From Rhizobium sp. 32-5/1 (lineage in GTDB: Bacteria; Pseudomonadota; Alphaproteobacteria; Rhizobiales; Rhizobiaceae), in NCBI RefSeq assembly GCF_029537235.1, contig NZ_CP120639.1:558001-622000 (forward strand): a stretch of DNA of 64,000 bases. Reading direction: 5' to 3'. The position numbers and the translations under genes were made by a program. Position 1 is the stretch's first letter; each line of letters opens with the position of its first letter. Below, one piece after another: positions 1 through 9,254 of this stretch. The notes beneath the pieces are model-generated. The model ran no database searches. It had not been told where the DNA came from and was given only the letters and a program-made list of their open reading frames with translations.

Positions 1-1
1 C

Positions 2-691
2 GTTCGCATCCACGAGATGGTGGATCTTGGTGATTTGAGGGAGTTTTGTCTCGTCAGCCTGTTACGCAATCTTCACGGTATCGCCTGCTGGCTCGCCGAC
101 TCTCGAATTGTACTGGATAAGGCACGCTTTCCCTTTTCCCGTCCGTCCTATGCTGACGCTTACAGGCGGATGTTCCAGGGCACGATTGTTTTTCAAGCAG
201 CAGAGGCGAGCATTACTTTCGATGCCGCATATCTGCAGTTGCCGGTTGTTCGCGAAGACAACGCGCTTCGCCAAATCCTCCAAAACCCGATCCGACTTAT
301 GGCAAGGCTGTATCGCCAGGACCGCCTGTTGTCGCGGAAGATTATAGAGTTGCTTTCCGCAAAATCCGACGGGCTGGACCCTGACGCTGAAGCGATTGCT
401 GAAAATCTGGGTGTCTCGATCCGGAGCCTTCAGCGCCACCTAAGGGAGGAAGGTACATCACTCCAGGTGCTAAAATCACGTGTACGACTGTCAAAAGCGG
501 CGGATCTTCTGCGCCGCGGGGACCTACCCATCAAGCGGATCGCATATCTTACCGGTTATCGGGACGAATCGAGCTTCAGTCGAGCATTCCGACGCTGGAC
601 TGGCCAAAGCCCGGCGGAATTCCGATGCGGCGCCTTACCCTTGCATCAATCACTGGCGTTTGACGCCACGCACAGCGAGCACAGAGATTGA
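2..691 (+). CDS. AraC-family transcriptional regulator, C-terminal part (5' end outside window)
   Basis: The reading frame is open from base 2, so the gene begins left of the window. The visible ~229 residues hold the end of a ligand-binding/effector domain and then an AraC/XylS DNA-binding domain. That domain has two helix-turn-helix units: the first around 'AENLGVSIRSLQRHLREEG', the second around 'IAYLTGYRDESSFSRAFRRW' with the usual 'G(Y)xDxSxFSRAFrRWtGxSPxEfR' signature. The arrangement (long N-terminal domain, 'SLQRHL', 'SPAEFR') resembles the OruR/ArgR-like AraC subgroup with an arabinose-binding-like N-domain of about 330 residues in total. The target genes cannot be told from this window because the next gene downstream is on the opposite strand. 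Confidence 0.85.
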   Translation, partial: VRIHEMVDLGDLREFCLVSLLRNLHGIACWLADSRIVLDKARFPFSRPSYADAYRRMFQGTIVFQAAEASITFDAAYLQLPVVREDNALRQILQNPIRLMARLYRQDRLLSRKIIELLSAKSDGLDPDAEAIAENLGVSIRSLQRHLREEGTSLQVLKSRVRLSKAADLLRRGDLPIKRIAYLTGYRDESSFSRAFRRWTGQSPAEFRCGALPLHQSLAFDATHSEHRD

Positions 692-953
692 GGGACGCAC
701 GGGACCGTGGGCCAAGCGTCCCCCTCAAGTTGGCGCTTCCAGCACTTGAGATGAGCTCAAACTGTGTCACTTAAGCAGGTTTTGGAGGAATACCCGACGT
801 TTCGACAGCAACCTGCATTGTGAAGACAGGACTGCAGCTCACGCTGCACGCGGTAGACCTCGCAAGCTGTCGGAACTGGGCGCGACTGTGAATCCACAAA
901 GCGCCTTTCATTTTTTCAATGTTACCGACAACCGCTCCAAAAGCGAACGGCCC

Positions 954-2200
954 TCACATGGACCACAGCATTGACAAGGGCGCTGCCTGCAGGCGCTCTG
1001 TGAAAGGGGTTATGCGGTCATGATCGTGCAGGACGAGGCCGCGCACGAAACGATCACCGACGGCAGCTTGCAACTGACGCAGACCACGAAAGTCATCGGC
1101 CCTAACAGTCGCGGAGGCCTTTACCTCGATAGCGATAACCCGCCCGCGTCGGTCTTCGATCACGACATCGACTTCATCGCGATCCTTTGTCCTGTAGTGG
1201 GAAAAGGCCATACGCCTCCCGGACCAGGACGCGAGCTTCATAAGTTCGGAGACGACGAAGTTCTCAAGCAGGGGACCAAATCGGGTTTTGTCGTGGGATA
1301 GGCGCGCCCATTCGTCTTCACGCAGAGCAGAAAGAAGGCCTGTGTCAATGAAATGAAGCTTTGGCGTCTTAACGAGCCGGCCAAGCCGATTATTTGACCA
1401 CGGCACCAGAGTTTTGACCAGGAAAAGCCGCTCAAGTATTGCAATGTATTTCTGAGTCGTTACGCCGGATAGTCCGACCGCCGAACCAAAACTGCTGTTG
1501 TTGATCATCTGCCCGGCATGTTCTGCAAGTATGTTCAGAAGATGTGGTAAACGGTGAAGTTGATCGATGTTTGCGATGTCTCTCACATCACGATCGAGTA
1601 TCAGGCTGGCATAGTCTTCGAGCCACGAGACGCGTAGGGCCGATGTGCTCCGCCGCAGGACTCCCGGATAGCCGCCGGCGAGAACCATGCTCATCATCTC
1701 TTCTCCGAGGACGACGTCTCCTTCGATCATAGGGTCCTCGCCTGCAAATCGTCTATCAAGCATGCGGCCAGGGCCTGACCGGATTTCGGCCTGTGCAAAG
1801 GGTAGGAGCGGGATAACAGCCATACGACCGGCCAAGGAATCGGCAATAGTCGGTATGGTCGCCAAGTTGGCGGAACCTGTCAGAAGAAATCGGCCGGGCT
1901 CCTCATACTCGTCCACGCTCGCTTTGATCGCCAACATAAGGTCGGGCGCCCGTTGCACCTCGTCAATGACTGCACGCTTGATCCCTCTGATAAAACCGAT
2001 CGGTTCCGCTTTAGCGGCGTTCAGGGTGCCGGCATCATCCAGTGTGATGTAGGGACGATCCTTGTCCGAAAACATGCGTGCAAGAGTCGTCTTACCGCCT
2101 GACGTGGCCCTGATAACAAGACCACGCGGGTGTCTGCCAACGCGGCCTCAACCAGAGGAAGCGCTTTGCGGTCAATGATGGCCTTGGGTTTAACAAATTC
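954..2200 (-). pseudogene. AAA ATPase with DUF4143 C-terminal domain, frameshifted in the Walker A motif
   Basis: The long open part (954-2075) encodes a DUF4143-type P-loop ATPase: 'VIDEVQRAPDLM' (Walker B), 'FLLTGSANL' (sensor), and a C-terminal nuclease-like region ('DEVDVVIED', 'IEVKAS'). The N-terminal P-loop is split. Up to about 2099 the minus-strand frame reads '...ADTRVVLLSGPRQ', and the next frame continues 'GKTTLARMFSDKD'. A single missing base near 2097-2098 (cc to c) separates the two halves of GPRQxGKTT. No ATG/GTG/TTG start is visible in the short upstream frame (open back to ~2221), so the 5' end may be damaged too. Members of this family are usually single genes of unknown role, sometimes treated as toxin-antitoxin-like or mobile-associated ATPases; nothing here settles that. 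Confidence 0.75.
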
Positions 2201-2619
2201 GATTAAGCGCCCATTCTTAATTCACAGTCCGACCAATCTAAAGTGTGAGGGCGTCAATTTTTCATACATGCAGTGTCCAATTTTAAACAAGGACGAGTGG
2301 CCGACAAATCATGGAGATTTAAATCGAAGTCGGTCAGGCCGTCTCTGAGTGGACAGCAAAGCACAAAAGCCCTAGCGAACTGATACTGAGAATGTAGCCT
2401 GCGGAAATGCACTAAGTTGGCGTATCGGGACGACACTTGTTTTCTGCTTCGCAACAAGACCTGCGACCAGCCTCGACCTCCGCCCTATTTCCTGCCTCCA
2501 ATCCTCGCCAGATCGATACGGATGCCCGTTTTGTCGGGCTGGACGAGCTCCTAGGGTGGTTGTTGGGGAGAGTTTCGCCCTTAATGTCAACATTATCTGA
2601 AGCCTTTGAAGCCCTCTGG
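2201..2619. other. Intergenic stretch, no gene recognised
   Basis: About 420 bases between the broken ATPase and the transposase remnant. It contains only short ORFs without family resemblance or good ribosome-binding sites. It may hold an end of the degraded insertion sequence, but I could not identify inverted repeats by eye. Confidence 0.4.
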
Positions 2620-3246
2620 ATAGGCAGGCGCAAAGGCAGGCTTCCAGCCGCAACGGGCGTTAATCGTGCATTCTGGTGGGGGCGTTCCGGCCCGCACAGT
2701 AGTTGAGCTCGTCGGATCAGCAGAACACCAAGATCCTGTTTTCCACAAACTGCGAGAGCGGATTGCGGAGGATGTTTCCCTTCAAGCACAGTTTCTCGAA
2801 GGCAATACTGACGGGGGCGAGAGTTATCTCGGTGGCCTACCCAAAGGCAGACGTGGCTTTGGTGCTGCCGGAAAAGGCCCGTCTTTGGGCTGATGAAGCG
2901 CGGTGGGCGCGTCTATTCGATCCTGATCCCTGACGCCAAGACACAGACTTTGCTTTTGACCATCCGTCAAGGTATCCGTCCCGACAGCATCGTTTCTGTC
3001 GACGGTTTGAGCTTCGACGATGCACTGGATGGCTGTGAGTTTCACCAGGACGGATCAATCATTCGGAGGCCTTCGTCTCCGATCGCAACCACATCAAGGG
3101 AAGCGGGAATTTCTGGAGCCAGGCCAAGCGCAATCTGCGGTGCTGTAACGACATTCCGAAATCCCCTTCCATCTGTTTCAAAAAGTGGCGATTCAGCCAC
3201 AGTCCCACAAGCCTTGAAGATCCTGAACGGATGGGCCAAAGTCTGA
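2620..3246 (+). pseudogene. IS1595-family transposase remnant, several frameshifts
   Basis: Pieces of an IS1595-type (ISXO2-like) transposase lie in order across frames. First comes 'GGGVPARTVVELVG...KLRERIAED' (helix-turn-helix part, ~2665-2790). Then 'ESYLGGLPKGRRGFGAAGKGP' (family 'DESYFGGxRKGKRGRGAAGK') to ~2880, then 'LMKRGGRVYSILIPDAKTQTLL...DSIVSVDG' (2888-3003), and finally in a third frame 'RINHSEAFVSDRNHIKG' and 'NFWSQAKRNLRCCNDIPK' (~3050-3160). Indels sit near 2878-2880 (ccc) and 3048-3049 (gg), with more after ~3160. Catalytic positions appear eroded ('DES' reads 'GES'; the YTDGW-like segment reads 'SVDGL'). This is a dead element by sequence; terminal repeats were not found. Confidence 0.75.
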
Positions 3247-3376
3247 AAATCAAACGTGAACGATGCCAGCCCAAAAAAATATGGTGGATGCGGCATCGGC
3301 AACACGGTCGACTGCACTGCGGAATTTCCGTATTAACTAGACTGAGGACTTGTTCGGCAGACGGATAATTGAAGTG

Positions 3377-4360
3377 ATGCAATCAAAAACAGTGCTTGTC
3401 GTCGGTGGTGCCGGCTATATCGGATCTCACACGTGCCTGACATTGGCGGAACGCGGCTACACTCCGGTCGTGTTCGACAACCTCTCCAACGGCCATGCGG
3501 AATTCGTGCGCTGGGGGCCATTCGAGCAAGGCGATATCCGCGATCGCAAGCGGCTGGACGAGGTGATCGCAACGCACAGGCCGGATGCTGTCTTGCATTT
3601 TGCCGCGATGATCGAGGTCGGAGAGTCCGTCAAGGATCCCGTCGCGTTTTACGATAACAACGTGATCGGGGCGCTGACTTTGCTATCGGCGGTTCTCGCG
3701 GCAGGCATCGAGGCTTTTGTGTTCTCTTCCACTTGTGCCACCTACGGCCTGCCAAAGCAGGTACCGATGGATGAAACCCACGAACAGCAGCCGATCAATC
3801 CGTATGGCCGCACCAAATGGATTGTGGAACAGGCGCTGCAGGACTACGACACCTACAAGGGCCTGCGGTCGGTTATCCTGCGCTATTTCAATGCCGCCGG
3901 CGCAGATCTGGAGGGGCGTATCGGCGAATGGCATTCTCCGGAAACCCACGCCATTCCGCTTGCGATCGACGCGGCGCTCGGACGGCGGGACGGTTTCAAG
4001 GTGTTTGGCAACGACTATGACACCCGCGACGGCACCTGTGTGCGCGACTATATCCACGTACTTGATCTCGCCGATGCGCATGTGCGGGCGGTGGATTATC
4101 TCCTTTCGGGCGGAGAAAGCGTGAAACTGAACCTTGGGACAGGCACGGGAACGACAGTCAAGGAACTGATGTCGGTGATTTCAGATGTCTCCGGCAAGCC
4201 CTTTCCGGTGGCCTACACGGAACGTCGTGATGGCGATTCCACATCACTTGTGGCCAACAACGACAAGGCGCTGAGCGTTCTGGGTTGGAAACCCAAACAT
4301 GATCTCCACAGTATCATTCGGTCGGCTTGGCAATGGCATTCGCGCCACAATCACCCGTGA
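3377..4360 (+). CDS. exoB: UDP-glucose 4-epimerase (GalE/ExoB)
   Basis: Interconverts UDP-glucose and UDP-galactose in the cytoplasm and so supplies the galactose that primes succinoglycan repeat units. The 327-residue product is an extended SDR epimerase. It has a Rossmann GxxGxxG at residues 10-16 ('GGAGYIG'), 'DNLSNGH' for NAD binding, the 'SST' serine/threonine near 118-120 and the YxxxK pair Tyr143/Lys147 ('NPYGRTK'). I chose the ATG at 3377 rather than the in-frame start at 3350 because family members begin only a few residues before the glycine-rich loop. The length fits ExoB (about 328). It sits at one end of the exo cluster, next to the dead IS1595 copy, and is convergent with the next gene. 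Confidence 0.92.
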   Translation: MQSKTVLVVGGAGYIGSHTCLTLAERGYTPVVFDNLSNGHAEFVRWGPFEQGDIRDRKRLDEVIATHRPDAVLHFAAMIEVGESVKDPVAFYDNNVIGALTLLSAVLAAGIEAFVFSSTCATYGLPKQVPMDETHEQQPINPYGRTKWIVEQALQDYDTYKGLRSVILRYFNAAGADLEGRIGEWHSPETHAIPLAIDAALGRRDGFKVFGNDYDTRDGTCVRDYIHVLDLADAHVRAVDYLLSGGESVKLNLGTGTGTTVKELMSVISDVSGKPFPVAYTERRDGDSTSLVANNDKALSVLGWKPKHDLHSIIRSAWQWHSRHNHP

Positions 4361-4512
4361 CACGGTCGCGGCCAAAACAGGCGGCAGAAACTGTCATGGA
4401 GGATGAGGTTCAAGCTGGAGAGGCCGAGGGAGGATACTGGGGCTGCAGACTGACTGGGCAGGGCACTTGGGAAAAGGTGAGGCGGCATCTATCATGACTT
4501 CGAAACGGTGCC

Positions 4513-4812
4513 TTAGGCTTGGTCCTTGTAGACATAGGCATGAATCGAAGCGAGGATCATCAGGACGATAATCGCCATCAGGCCGAAGATCTGCGCGATG
4601 GCCATGCCGCAAAACCGGATTGCGGATAGCGGCGATGATGCGGTCATCGACATCCCTTTGCTCGCTTTCTGTCCGACCGGCGCATCGCCTGCCGTGACCT
4701 TGATTGCGTGTTTCCGAAGATGCTCCGTCAGCTTGCGATTGATCTGCGCATCGGTGGCATCACCGTCATTGTCGAACCGCTGGGCACTCTTCTTTGTCGG
4801 TGGGTCAATCAT
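4513..4812 (-). CDS. Small hypothetical protein with one C-terminal membrane segment
   Basis: A 99-residue protein starting at ATG 4812, preceded by a good ribosome-binding site (GAAGAGG five bases upstream of the start). Residues 1-65 are charged and polar. Roughly 68-92 form one hydrophobic segment ('GMAIAQIFGLMAIIVLMILASIHAY') followed by a short YKDQA tail. It lies 85 bases downstream of exoF on the same strand and is probably the last gene of an exoY-exoF transcript. In Sinorhizobium the positions next to exoF are held by exoQ and exoZ; here this gene occupies that slot. I recognise no family, and a role in EPS export is only a guess from position. Confidence 0.6.
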   Translation of the reverse strand: MIDPPTKKSAQRFDNDGDATDAQINRKLTEHLRKHAIKVTAGDAPVGQKASKGMSMTASSPLSAIRFCGMAIAQIFGLMAIIVLMILASIHAYVYKDQA

Positions 4813-4897
4813 ATCAACCTCTTCACTCCGGGTTTGAATGCCGCGCGGCCGGAGGCGCGAATGCTTCGGATCATGGACGCTCCACGCTCGGCCCACA

Positions 4898-6189
4898 TTA
4901 TTGCGTGTTGAGCACGGATTGGACCTTTACGACATCACCCGGCTGCACCTGGGTTCCTTCGTCCGCCGGGATCACAACGGATTTCCCGTCCTTCTGGCGA
5001 ACCAAAGCGTAGTTGATATTGGCAGCGACACCTGCACCGGTCGCCTGTTGCGCGGCATCGGCGGATTGAAGAAGGGCCTCGGTCATCAGGTCCCGGCTCG
5101 TCGTCAGCTTCAGGTTTAGCGTATCGAGTTCCGCCTCGGTATTTTGCAGTTCCTGGGCGAGCTGCGCATTCCAATCGTTGCGCAGGGTGATCTCGTCCTG
5201 GTTTGCCTTGCTCACGTCCTGCTTGGCTTTCAGGGACGCGGTGTCGATATCAAGAACCGACGCCTGAATGTCCGCGATCCGCTGCTCGACGGACAGCAAC
5301 CGGGCACTGAGCGCCAATCCCTTTTCCGCCAAGTCGTCGACCCGTCCCTTGTCCTCCATCACCAAAGTCAGTTGTCGGCTCTGGGTGGCGGACTTCTTGC
5401 CGAGCGATTCGATTTCGCTTTGGAGCAGAGCCTTCAGTTCGGCCAGAGCCGTCAACTGCAGCTTGAGGCGCTTGTCCCGCGAGACCATCAACGCTTTTTC
5501 GCTTTCGACCAGGCTCTGGACAGCAGCAGCATTCTTCAACTCCGCAGGCACTGCAATGTCGTCTTTCTCGGCGATTTCGGCCTGCAGCCTGGCACGACGG
5601 ATGAGAAGACGATTGCGTTCGGCGACTTGCACTGCCGAATCTCCCTGGGCATTGATGAAGTCACGAGCGAAGCGCTGGCCGTTTTCCGAACGGTGGAGCC
5701 CTCCTCCGAGGCTGATGGCTTTCAGCACAGTCATGTCTGGCGCAAACGGATATTCCCCGGGCGTCTGGACATCGCCGGCCAGATAGATCGGGCGGTATTG
5801 CGCAAGCTCGACCGAGGCGGACGGCCGATCGGGAGGCCGAAGAGCTTCTGAAGCTGCAACCCGACCTCATCGGCTATCTCCGCCGTCGTTTTTCCCGATG
5901 CAGGCAGCGTGCCGAGAAACGGCAAGGAGATGCCGCCAGCGACGCCAACGGTATATTCGCCGCTGATGGCGGACCAGTCCCTGACCGTTCCCTCAGCCGT
6001 TTGCCATTCCGCGACGCGGATCCGTAGCTTGTCCATGGCGCCGAGCGCATAATCGTCGGCGGCGACTGCCTGCATGGCAGACATGGCGATGATGGCCGAC
6101 GCAAGGGAGATGCGCAGTCCTGCGACCGCAGATAGGTGCCAACCCTTGCGAGAGGAGGCGTGAACTGCCTGGGCGAGAGATATTTTCAT
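4898..6189 (-). pseudogene. exoF: ExoF polysaccharide export/priming protein, frameshifted
   Basis: ExoF is the periplasmic Wza-like partner needed with ExoY for the first galactosyl-lipid step or export of succinoglycan. The 5' part (ATG 6189, GGGGAA seven bases upstream) encodes a signal peptide ending near 'AVAADDY' and a Poly_export domain ('GAMDKLRIRVAEW', 'SGEYTVGVAGGISLPFLG'). The 3' part (from ~5830) has the SLBB-type 'YRPIYLAGDVQTPGEYPF', a long coiled coil and a C-terminal 'VQPGDVVKVQ'. The halves are in different frames; one missing base in the ggg run at 5831-5833 (plus strand) separates them. Restoring it gives about 430 residues, near the usual ~420. It follows exoY by 66 bases on the same strand. 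Confidence 0.88.
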
Positions 6190-6255
6190 GCAATTCCCCA
6201 ATGTTCAAAACAGCCTCGCCGCAGCGAGGCGGCAGCCGCAACGGACGGCTTCTCC

Positions 6256-6933
6256 TCAATAGCTGCCCCGGGATAGGCATACAGCGGGGATCGTTTTTGC
6301 AACGATGACAACATCTCTGATCAACGACCAATTGGTCACATAATGCGTATCGAAAGCGATCCGGGAGGCGTAGGAGACATCGTTACGTCCGCTGACCTGC
6401 CAGAGGCCAGTCAGTCCTGGACGTGACTGCAGGTAGAAGACAGCCGATGTTTCGTAGAGTTCAAGCTCGTCTTCGACCACCGGACGCGGACCAACGACGC
6501 TCATTTCACCACGTATGATGTTGATCAGTTGCGGAAGCTCGTCGAGGCTGAGCTTTCGCAGCACGCTTCCAACGGCGGTGACCCGAGGATCGTCCTGCAG
6601 CTTTCGGTTGGCCTGCCATTCCTGATATGCTTTCGGATTTTTTCGAAGGTGATCCTGCAGAATTCGGTCGGCGTCGGGGGCCATTGTTCGAAATTTGAGG
6701 CATTGAAAGAAGCGGCCGTTATGCCCTACGCGGCGATGGCCGTAGAATATGCTGCCGCCATCTGAGAACTTTACCAGTGCCATTAGCATGAGAAAGAGGG
6801 GCTGAAGACAAGGAGCGCCAAAGACGCCATCAAAATGTCGAATCCTTTTGGATATTCCCCCTATCGGCCGGTGTCTCCCGGTTTCGATGGTCGTCAAATA
6901 CGGCGCGCTTGCCGATCGAGTCGCAGACTTCAT
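6256..6933 (-). CDS. exoY: ExoY undecaprenyl-phosphate galactose-1-phosphate transferase
   Basis: Membrane sugar transferase that starts the succinoglycan repeat by moving galactose-1-phosphate from UDP-Gal to the lipid carrier. The C-terminal catalytic part is fully conserved: 'KFRTM', 'LSLDELPQL(I)[14 protein letters not shown]', '[16 protein letters not shown]'. The start at 6933 (M of 'MKSATRS') gives 225 residues; the family length is about 226. Oddity: residues ~31-50 ('[15 protein letters not shown]') are not hydrophobic as they should be. The neighbouring frame reads '[16 protein letters not shown]', the expected membrane helix. Two compensating indels (cc at 6844-6845, gggg at 6798-6801) bracket this stretch, so the reading frame survives but the helix is lost as written. 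Confidence 0.9.
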   Translation of the reverse strand: MKSATRSASAPYLTTIETGRHRPIGGISKRIRHFDGVFGAPCLQPLFLMLMALVKFSDGGSIFYGHRRVGHNGRFFQCLKFRTMAPDADRILQDHLRKNPKAYQEWQANRKLQDDPRVTAVGSVLRKLSLDELPQLINIIRGEMSVVGPRPVVEDELELYETSAVFYLQSRPGLTGLWQVSGRNDVSYASRIAFDTHYVTNWSLIRDVVIVAKTIPAVCLSRGSY

Positions 6934-6948
6934 GGGAGATAACTCCAT

Positions 6949-7747
6949 TTTGGTGGGCGATTGGTCGGGTCCCTTGGGAGGGTTTGGGTATCAACTGCTG
7001 CGTATAGTTTAGAGCATGAATTTGTTTTTAAAAGGCAAGATCTAGCCATTGCGCAGTTTATGAACGAAATGCGGCAAAGCTGAAAAATATATGATGGCGA
7101 AAGAACGCATTGGATTTCTGTATAAATTCCTAAACCTGCCGGTAAATACCCCGATACTTCAGAATTCCCCTGGGGAATTTATGTACTAATGAGTTATATT
7201 ATTCGAGTTCGCTGAACCTTGCTCCAAATATTACTATTTTATACGTAATATAATGGGATCCAGCGAGGTATTTTTCTTTACGTCCGACCCAACATCGCAC
7301 CGCACCATTTTTTGCACTGCACCACGCTCTATTAGGAAATGTCGATTTTTGTAATAAAAGTTGATCCAAAAACGATGATTCTCCACAACCAACCCGTTTT
7401 ATGGATAGATAGACCTCCTCTGGCTGTATCTTTCGATGGTGCTCTTCCTCAATCTGATCCGCCTTGAGCCGAATCCATATTTCTTTCCCGCCTTTACTGT
7501 CGATTAGCTATGGTAACAGTCAATCCGTTCAACAGCGTCAAAATCCCATTTCGCCGCCAAGTCTAAAGATGGCGTTAGGCCGCGCCTAAGAACTGACGTG
7601 ATATTGGAACGTAATCAAATCGGAACATAGTGGGGCTTGGGCAGTTGAACCCTGACACCACGTTCGATATGTTAAGAAAATCCTAAGAGGAGAGGATCCC
7701 TTTTCCATGCCGGCTGGAGTTCAAGATACAGTTCTGGAGGCGTGTTG
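6949..7747. promoter_or_regulatory. Long AT-rich divergent intergenic region between exoY and exoX
   Basis: About 800 bases without a credible ORF, clearly richer in A/T than the coding DNA on either side (for example 7010-7400). It separates exoY-exoF (minus) from exoX (plus) and must carry both promoters. It includes a perfect TTAGGC/GCCTAA palindrome at 7575-7589. In rhizobia the equivalent exoX-exoY spacer is the main control point of succinoglycan synthesis; individual binding sites cannot be assigned here by eye. Confidence 0.6.
7575..7589. promoter_or_regulatory. Short perfect palindrome upstream of exoX
   Basis: TTAGGC, three-base spacer CGC, GCCTAA, about 160 bases before the exoX start. 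It could be an operator half-pair or a small hairpin; no protein can be named. Confidence 0.25.
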
Positions 7748-8032
7748 ATGTTTGCGCCGCGGGTTTTCGTGAGCATCATCAGCGTTCTCGTTGTTTTTGC
7801 CGCTGTCACTTTCTTCCTGACCGGCTCAGCCTGGACAACAATATGGCAAACGCTTGCCTGTGCTGTGTTGATCCAGATCGGATACTTCATCGGGGTGATG
7901 ATCCTTGTTGCAAAGACCAACAAGGACAGGCTTCAGGCGGCGCAACTCCAGAAGGCGGCCGCGCCTGCCGCTGAAGAAAAGGACGCAAAGGCGATTCGCG
8001 TTCAAACGCCTCCCCGTCATTTCAACACCTGA
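7748..8032 (+). CDS. exoX: ExoX-type exopolysaccharide synthesis repressor
   Basis: A 94-residue membrane protein with two hydrophobic segments ('VFVSIISVLVVFAAVTFFLT' and 'ACAVLIQIGYFIGVMILVA') and a polar C-terminal tail. Size, topology and position opposite exoY match ExoX/PsiA proteins, which lower EPS synthesis post-translationally when their copy number exceeds that of exoY. The start is the ATG at 7748: a GGAGG at 7736-7740 is seven bases upstream, whereas the in-frame GTG at 7742 is too close to it. The gene is followed by exoU on the same strand. Confidence 0.75.
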   Translation: MFAPRVFVSIISVLVVFAAVTFFLTGSAWTTIWQTLACAVLIQIGYFIGVMILVAKTNKDRLQAAQLQKAAAPAAEEKDAKAIRVQTPPRHFNT

Positions 8033-8209
8033 TGCCCGCTGCCCGTGTCATGTTGCGCCACATGCCGACATCGGATCTCCGCAACTTAAAAACCTTCGCA
8101 GTTGCAGCATAAGACTTGCAGCCTCGGAGCGATCGACCTACGTCTGCACGAGATATCCGAGTGTTTCGAACCGGCCTTGGTTTCGGGACAACCAGACAGG
8201 AGCACGATC

Positions 8210-9232
8210 GTGGAACAGGACAACCATGTCTGCGTGGTCATTGCCGCGAAAAATGCCGGCGACACGATCGCCCGGGCAATCCGATCATCGCTGAACCAGG
8301 TGGAGACCACCGAGGTCTTGGTGATCGACGACGGCTCCAGCGACGGGACGGCGAAAATTTCCCGCGGCGCAGATGACGGGACTGGCCGCCTGCGTGTTCT
8401 CAGCTTCGAGACGAACAGGGGGCCGGCGGCGGCGCGAAATCATGCGATTGCTCAATCCAAATCGCCCATTATTGCCATCCTCGATGCGGATGATTTCTTC
8501 TTTCCGGACAGGTTGAAAAACCTCCTTGCTCAGAAGGACTGGGATTTCATCGCCGACAATATCGCTTTCGTGGACGAGGAAAAGGCTGCCGATGCCCACC
8601 TCCGTCTGGATGCTTTTCCGCCTGCCCCGCGCAAACTGACGCTCAGCGAGTTTATCCAGGGCAACATTTCGAAACGCGGTGTCCGCCGGGGCGAGATCGG
8701 TTTTCTCAAACCGTTGATGCGGCGTTCCTTCCTCGATCGGCATGACCTGCGCTACCGTGACGAGCTGCGGCTGGGAGAGGATTATGACCTCTATGCCCGC
8801 GCCCTGACGAAGGGCGCCCACTACAAGATCATTCACAGCTGCGGTTATGGTGCGGTGGTACGCGGCAACTCGCTCAGCGGCAGCCATCGAACAATCGACC
8901 TGAAGCGCCTTTTCGAGGCGGACAAGGCCATGCTCGCGCAAGGCGGTCTTGCACCGGAAGTTCGTAAACTGATTTCGCAGCACGAACGCCACATTCGTGG
9001 ACGGTATGAACTGAGGGAATTCCTGGACATCAAAAGCGAAGCCGGATCAATGGCCGCGCTTGGCCATGTCGCTCGCAGGCCGATAGCGATCCCCGCCATT
9101 GTCAGCGGAATATGGAACGATAAAACCGAGCGCTTTCGTTCCAGAAGCGCTGAGGCTCCGATGGGCCTTGGAGGCGACGGCGCCTTGCGCTATTTGCTTC
9201 AGCCGCCATCAAGCAGCTCTCGACCGGCATGA
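8210..9232 (+). CDS. exoU: ExoU family-2 glycosyltransferase
   Basis: GT2 (GT-A fold) inverting glycosyltransferase with 'VVIAAKNAGDTIARAI' at the N-terminus, 'VIDDGSSDGT' (nucleotide-sugar loop), 'NRGPAAARNHAI' and the metal-binding 'ILDADDFFFP'. In succinoglycan assembly ExoU adds the sixth sugar, a beta-1,6 glucose. I prefer the GTG at 8210 because AGGAG lies seven bases upstream and the resulting 340 residues fit the family; an in-frame ATG at 8102 would add a 36-residue tail unlike GT2 starts. Convergent with exoV, with only 22 bases between stops. Which exo transferase it is rests on position plus similarity as I recall it. Confidence 0.8.
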   Translation: MEQDNHVCVVIAAKNAGDTIARAIRSSLNQVETTEVLVIDDGSSDGTAKISRGADDGTGRLRVLSFETNRGPAAARNHAIAQSKSPIIAILDADDFFFPDRLKNLLAQKDWDFIADNIAFVDEEKAADAHLRLDAFPPAPRKLTLSEFIQGNISKRGVRRGEIGFLKPLMRRSFLDRHDLRYRDELRLGEDYDLYARALTKGAHYKIIHSCGYGAVVRGNSLSGSHRTIDLKRLFEADKAMLAQGGLAPEVRKLISQHERHIRGRYELREFLDIKSEAGSMAALGHVARRPIAIPAIVSGIWNDKTERFRSRSAEAPMGLGGDGALRYLLQPPSSSSRPA

Positions 9233-9254
9233 TGGCGGATAAAGAACCGCGCGA

